Assembly (NCBI GenBank): GCA_964592335.1
Contig: CAZQEU010000064.1
Coordinates: 1 to 8,449, forward strand
DNA: 8,449 nt
Reading direction: 5' to 3'
From: CAZKUB01 sp964592335
Lineage (GTDB): Archaea > Thermoplasmatota > E2 > DHVEG-1
The translations under genes and the position numbers were made by a program. The notes beneath the pieces are model-generated. The model made no database searches. It had not been told where the DNA came from and worked only from the letters and a program-made list of their open reading frames with translations. How positions within the stretch are numbered: the first letter of the stretch is position 1; the number at the start of each line of letters is the position of its first letter. Below are positions 5,578-8,449 of the stretch, piece by piece.

Positions 5578-5786
5578 CTATTTTAAAGTCATAATGGTTT
5601 ATTTTTAGAAGCGTATTTTATAGAAAATCTATTTTATATAAATCAAAATATTTAAATACTGTTTTGTCTTTTCATACCTATAAAAGGTATATTTATATAA
5701 ATAAAGCAAAAACTTAATAAAGATGTAAATATACTTATATAAATAGATAAATACAATATATTAAATAATTTAGTTAAGGTGAAACT
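5578..5786. other. AT-rich intergenic stretch with three TATA-like 10-mers and a hairpin
   Basis: No gene is visible here. The 10-mer TTATATAAAT occurs exactly at 5634-5643, 5693-5702 and 5735-5744, and the middle copy sits in a perfect 12-base palindrome (5691-5702). ATACCT/AGGTAT (5674-5679/5685-5690) form a six-pair inverted repeat around a TATAAAAG-like core. The third 10-mer is best placed to drive the downstream gene, giving a start near 5766. Confidence 0.45.
5735..5782 (+). promoter_or_regulatory. Promoter and ribosome binding site of the exported protein gene
   Basis: TTATATAAAT (5735-5744) as TATA box predicts a transcription start near 5766. GGTGA (5778-5782) lies four bases before ATG 5787 and is a strong archaeal Shine-Dalgarno match, fixing the start. 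Confidence 0.5.
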
Positions 5787-6542
5787 ATGAATTTGAAAAA
5801 AAGTGATAAGATAATAGCTATAGCAGCTGTATTAGTACTTATAGTTGCAGCAATTGGAATTATTTTTTATACAGAGACAGATGGTGAAGACGAAGTACCT
5901 AAAAATGGCGAGGAAGAATACACTACTTATGATGTAGTCTATGATATTGTTGAAGTAAAATTAGATAAAACAAACCATCAGTTAAAAGACAAGCTTTTTG
6001 GAAAAGATATAAACTATAACGAAGTTTTTGAGATTTCCAATAGACATGTCAAACAAATAGATTTCAACATTACTTTCAAAGATAACCATAAAGGCCGCCT
6101 TCTGAAAAACCTAGGAGCCGATGAGCTAAAAGTTACTATTTGTGGTACTAACATGGCGGAACAAAAAAAGACGATTAAGGGTGAAGGAAAAGTTACATTA
6201 TCTTCAGATTCTAAGTCTGCTTTAAACCTTGAATCAATAGAAGCTAAAGACGAATTTGATGCAAGAGACAGACTTGATGAAAACTTATCACTTGACACAA
6301 TGATGGAAAACTATACAATAACGGCATCTATAAAACATGGTGAAAAACTAATATTTACTCCATTTAGATGGCTGTTGGAAAAACTTGGAAAAGACTCATT
6401 TTCAATAGAGATAACATATACATACTATGATTACAGCCTTGAGGAACCAGAAGAATCAGATATATCACCAATAGAACCAAAAACAGAATCAACTGGCGGA
6501 GTAACATACTCAAACACATTTACAGCAATGGGAAAACTCTAA
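5787..6542 (+). CDS. Exported protein of unknown function with one N-terminal membrane segment
   Basis: I do not recognise this family. The 251-residue product starts with basic residues and one hydrophobic segment (about 9-28), so it is probably membrane-anchored or secreted with the bulk outside. An acidic linker follows (TDGEDEVPKNGEEE, 31-44). The remainder (~46-215) alternates polar and hydrophobic residues as in beta-sheet domains, for example QIDFNITFKD (90-99) and SFSIEITYTYYDY (204-216). The C-terminal 35 residues are rich in Glu, Ser, Pro and Thr and look disordered. No catalytic motif, cysteine pair or sorting signal is evident; the only cysteine is C119. Codon choice is A- and C-ending (many AAC, ACA), differing from the upstream peptidase gene. 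It converges on Pelota with 10 bases between the stops. The start is secured by GGTGA four bases upstream. Confidence 0.75.
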   Translation: MNLKKSDKIIAIAAVLVLIVAAIGIIFYTETDGEDEVPKNGEEEYTTYDVVYDIVEVKLDKTNHQLKDKLFGKDINYNEVFEISNRHVKQIDFNITFKDNHKGRLLKNLGADELKVTICGTNMAEQKKTIKGEGKVTLSSDSKSALNLESIEAKDEFDARDRLDENLSLDTMMENYTITASIKHGEKLIFTPFRWLLEKLGKDSFSIEITYTYYDYSLEEPEESDISPIEPKTESTGGVTYSNTFTAMGKL

Positions 6543-6547
6543 ACTAA

Positions 6548-6554
6548 TTTTTTT
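6548..6554 (+). terminator. T7 run after the exported protein gene
   Basis: Seven consecutive T begin five bases past the stop codon, fitting an archaeal T-tract terminator. They overlap the end of the convergent Pelota gene. Confidence 0.4.
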
Positions 6555-7602
6555 AAATTTTAAAACGCAGGAGAGCGGCAACGCCTCCAATACCTTCTAT
6601 TTTTTTACCTGCTTCATGCATCGTATTTATTATTGTAAACTCACTATTGTTTTCCTTAGCAAGTTTTAAAATTTCCTCACCTTTTTCATGTCTTACAAGT
6701 TTATCCGTAATAAGTATACGCTCGGCTGCACCATTTCTAACTGCATGTTTTACTTCATCAAAACCATAAGCTGCAAGACCATTCTTTTTGATTTCTTCAA
6801 ATAGTTTTTCAATCTGCTCTGTTTCAAACACGACACGATTTTCTTTTGTAATTTGTTTTACAACACCTGTCTTTATCGCCTCTTGCACACCATTCATTCC
6901 ACAATGACCAGTTGAACAAACATGACAATTTTTAAAAATCTCAGGATTTTTTTCCCTACTATATCTTACAAAATGCTCACGGGTAAAACCAGGTCCAATA
7001 ACAATTAATCCTGAGTTTTCAGTCATATTATTCTTTACAATAGAAAGAACCTCTCCAAAATACTCATTTGAATCAATTTTTTTGTCTTCATACATTTTAC
7101 CAGAGCGTTTAGAATCAACATCTGCAATCCACTGTACACCACTCTGACGAAGAACAGCAACTGTTGCAGAGTCATCATCAATGCTTACAAAAGTAACTAT
7201 AGGCTGTTTACTTTCTTTTACCGCTTCATCAATACGTTTTAAATGATGATATTCCCACTTTTCCTTAACAATAGAGAGAGCATCCATTTTATCAGCAGTT
7301 ATATTTATCGTATGAAATGAGCCGAGCTCTTGAGGGCCTTCCTCAATTGTACCGTGTATCCTAAGCCGGTCACTAAACTCATGAAACTTTACCTCTGAAA
7401 CCCTAATTCCTAGTTTCATTCGTTTTTTCTCAGATTTTTTACTTCTTTTTTTATCATCGCCACTTTGATCATCTGTTCTAAAAGTCATGGCTCTTACTAA
7501 ATCACCTTCATTTACAATGTTGTACAGATGCCATATATCATCAAGGTTTTCTGCAATAAGTTTTACCTCACCATGTTTTAAATCCTTGAAAACCAGTTTC
7601 AC
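6553..7602 (-). CDS. pelA: Pelota (Dom34) ribosome rescue factor
   Basis: Pelota enters the empty A site of stalled ribosomes with aEF1A and, with ABCE1, splits the subunits without hydrolysing peptidyl-tRNA. The 349-residue product shows the three domains. The Sm-like domain A is about 1-125, with a lysine-rich insert 51-62 and MKLGIRV at 62-68. The central eRF1_2 domain is about 133-255, including FVSIDDDSATVAVL and GLIVIGPGFTREHF at 198-211. The C-terminal eRF1_3 domain is about 258-349, with AYGFDEVKHAV, RILITDKL and a final GIGGVAALLRF. The GGQ loop of release factors is absent, as it should be. The start is GTG 7602, overlapping the upstream stop as GTGA, with GGTGA four bases before it. 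It is the downstream gene of an operon with rqcH and is probably translated by reinitiation or its own binding site. Confidence 0.96.
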   Translation of the reverse strand: MKLVFKDLKHGEVKLIAENLDDIWHLYNIVNEGDLVRAMTFRTDDQSGDDKKRSKKSEKKRMKLGIRVSEVKFHEFSDRLRIHGTIEEGPQELGSFHTINITADKMDALSIVKEKWEYHHLKRIDEAVKESKQPIVTFVSIDDDSATVAVLRQSGVQWIADVDSKRSGKMYEDKKIDSNEYFGEVLSIVKNNMTENSGLIVIGPGFTREHFVRYSREKNPEIFKNCHVCSTGHCGMNGVQEAIKTGVVKQITKENRVVFETEQIEKLFEEIKKNGLAAYGFDEVKHAVRNGAAERILITDKLVRHEKGEEILKLAKENNSEFTIINTMHEAGKKIEGIGGVAALLRFKI

Positions 7603-7613
7603 ATGTTCACCCC
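7599..7613 (-). promoter_or_regulatory. Coupled start: GGGGTGA site and GTGA stop/start overlap
   Basis: On the minus strand the last codons of the RqcH gene contain GGGGTGA (7613-7607), four bases before the Pelota GTG. The RqcH stop TGA shares three bases with that GTGA. This fixes the otherwise unusual GTG start and implies translational coupling. Confidence 0.7.
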
Positions 7614-8449
7614 AACAGATTCTATTATTTGCATGCCACCAGCAGGTAGTACTTTATCTACAACATCGGTTCGTACATCAAAAACCTTTGCGATTTTTTT
7701 AGTCATATCTGTTTTTTTAATAGATCCGGGTTCAAAAACAATATATTCTTTACAATGAACCTTTACAGCAGAAATAGGTCCGCACATAATTTTTTCGTTT
7801 CCATCGATTTCTATCTTTCCTACCCCTAGCTCAAGCTTACACCTATAATAATTACGCTTTCCACGAATTATAAAAGCACCATGTGGAACAAACTCTCCAC
7901 TCTGTGCAGTCTTGCTTACCTGCTCGGGTAAGACCCAATAGGCTTGAGCTTCAGCAAACTGCTTCCATGCTTTACTAAAACTTGCTGCAAAGATACAGGC
8001 TTCCTCAAGTGTTCTTTCATTTATTTCTTTTTGTTTTCCAAGAGCTGTTTTGCTTTTTATAATAATACTTGGTGCACCCTGAACATCAGCATGAGAATAA
8101 CGATCACCTTCTTTTAGGTATTTTTTGACAATTTTATCATTTGATTTAGCATCTTTACCACCAACAACAAGATTACCACTGCTGCTGATAAACCACCTGT
8201 AGCGTTCGAACCAAAAACTCTTTTCTTTTCTCACTGGTTTTTTTACTTTTTTTTCAAAATCTGTTTTTTTCTTATCTTCTACCTCTTTTATTTTTTCAAG
8301 GGTCTTCTTGATTGATTTTTTAGCACCCACTAGCTTGCTTTTGAGTTTTTTGTTATCATCATATGCTTTCTCGGCATTTTCTGAAACAGACATGCGAAAA
8401 CTTATTTTTACTTCAAAAACTTGTTTTTTTGTATCTGTAAGATTTAATA
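7599..8449 (-). CDS. rqcH: RqcH/NFACT (Tae2/FbpA-like) ribosome quality control protein, C-terminal part
   Basis: NFACT proteins bind large ribosomal subunits that still hold peptidyl-tRNA; bacterial and probably archaeal RqcH recruit tRNA-Ala to add alanine tails that mark the nascent chain for degradation. The visible part holds the end of the middle region and a basic coiled coil (SENAEKAYDDNKKLKSK onward for about 55 residues). The NFACT-R (DUF814) domain follows with YRWFISSSGNLVVGGKDAKS, YSHADVQGAPS and HGAFIIRGKRNY, then the archaeal C-terminal segment ending LPAGGMQIIE. The first in-window ATG (8391-8393) is internal: the frame stays open to the window edge, and the codons before it (FEVKISFR) fit the family. 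The full archaeal protein is about 650 residues, so over half, including the NFACT-N domain with its catalytic-type DR motif, lies outside. It is coupled to Pelota downstream. Confidence 0.93.
   Translation of the reverse strand, partial: LNLTDTKKQVFEVKISFRMSVSENAEKAYDDNKKLKSKLVGAKKSIKKTLEKIKEVEDKKKTDFEKKVKKPVRKEKSFWFERYRWFISSSGNLVVGGKDAKSNDKIVKKYLKEGDRYSHADVQGAPSIIIKSKTALGKQKEINERTLEEACIFAASFSKAWKQFAEAQAYWVLPEQVSKTAQSGEFVPHGAFIIRGKRNYYRCKLELGVGKIEIDGNEKIMCGPISAVKVHCKEYIVFEPGSIKKTDMTKKIAKVFDVRTDVVDKVLPAGGMQIIESVGVNM

Noticed and set aside
6014..6298. 94-codon minus-strand ORF opposite the exported protein gene
   Set aside because: Low-complexity Ser/Leu-rich antisense translation with no start signal; the plus-strand gene has a strong ribosome binding site.

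Overview
The window looks like a piece of an AT-rich archaeal chromosome. The evidence is a Pelota gene, an archaeal-type NFACT/RqcH gene, a tRNA with the anticodon stem of an initiator, TATA boxes about 26 bases upstream of apparently leaderless start codons, and GGTGA-type ribosome binding sites. A secreted cyclophilin ending in a PGF-type sorting tail and an Ig-like plus C13-peptidase cell-surface protein suggest a euryarchaeon, perhaps a low-GC Thermoplasmata relative. That placement is inference from gene content only.

Left end (1-840). A LAGLIDADG homing endonuclease ORF runs in the sense direction into a tRNA-Met(CAU) gene. The tRNA is intact from position 8 to the discriminator base, but the bases directly before it cannot form the acceptor stem. 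Only 3 of the last 4 bases needed (GGG), plus possibly the first A, pair with the 3' strand. Candidate missing pieces (AGCG at 704-707, or GGCGGGG at 684-690) lie 32 to 52 bases upstream. This is the most unusual locus in the window. On the minus strand, the tail of another reading frame (stop at 23-25) runs into the endonuclease start and may be a beheaded gene.

Middle (841-5780). A small multi-pass acyltransferase-like membrane protein (DUF1624/HGSNAT-like) is followed, convergently, by a secreted cyclophilin with an extra unknown domain and a PGF-CTERM-like anchor. An approximately 280-base intergenic stretch rich in small hairpins separates it from purM, which is on the same strand. PurM is divergent from a membrane-tethered Ig-like/C13 (legumain-type) cysteine peptidase with an EF-hand-like loop. 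A 209-base AT-rich stretch with three identical TATA-like 10-mers then leads to a one-TM exported protein of unknown function.

Right end (6540-8449). Two translationally coupled minus-strand genes form a ribosome-rescue operon: a large C-terminal part of an RqcH/NFACT protein, whose N-terminus lies beyond the window, and Pelota. Pelota (with ABCE1) splits stalled ribosomes, and RqcH acts on the resulting large subunit carrying peptidyl-tRNA, so the pair plausibly serves consecutive steps.

Apart from the tRNA/endonuclease locus, the gene content is housekeeping plus a few secreted proteins. I see no CRISPR array, insertion sequence or toxin-antitoxin pair.
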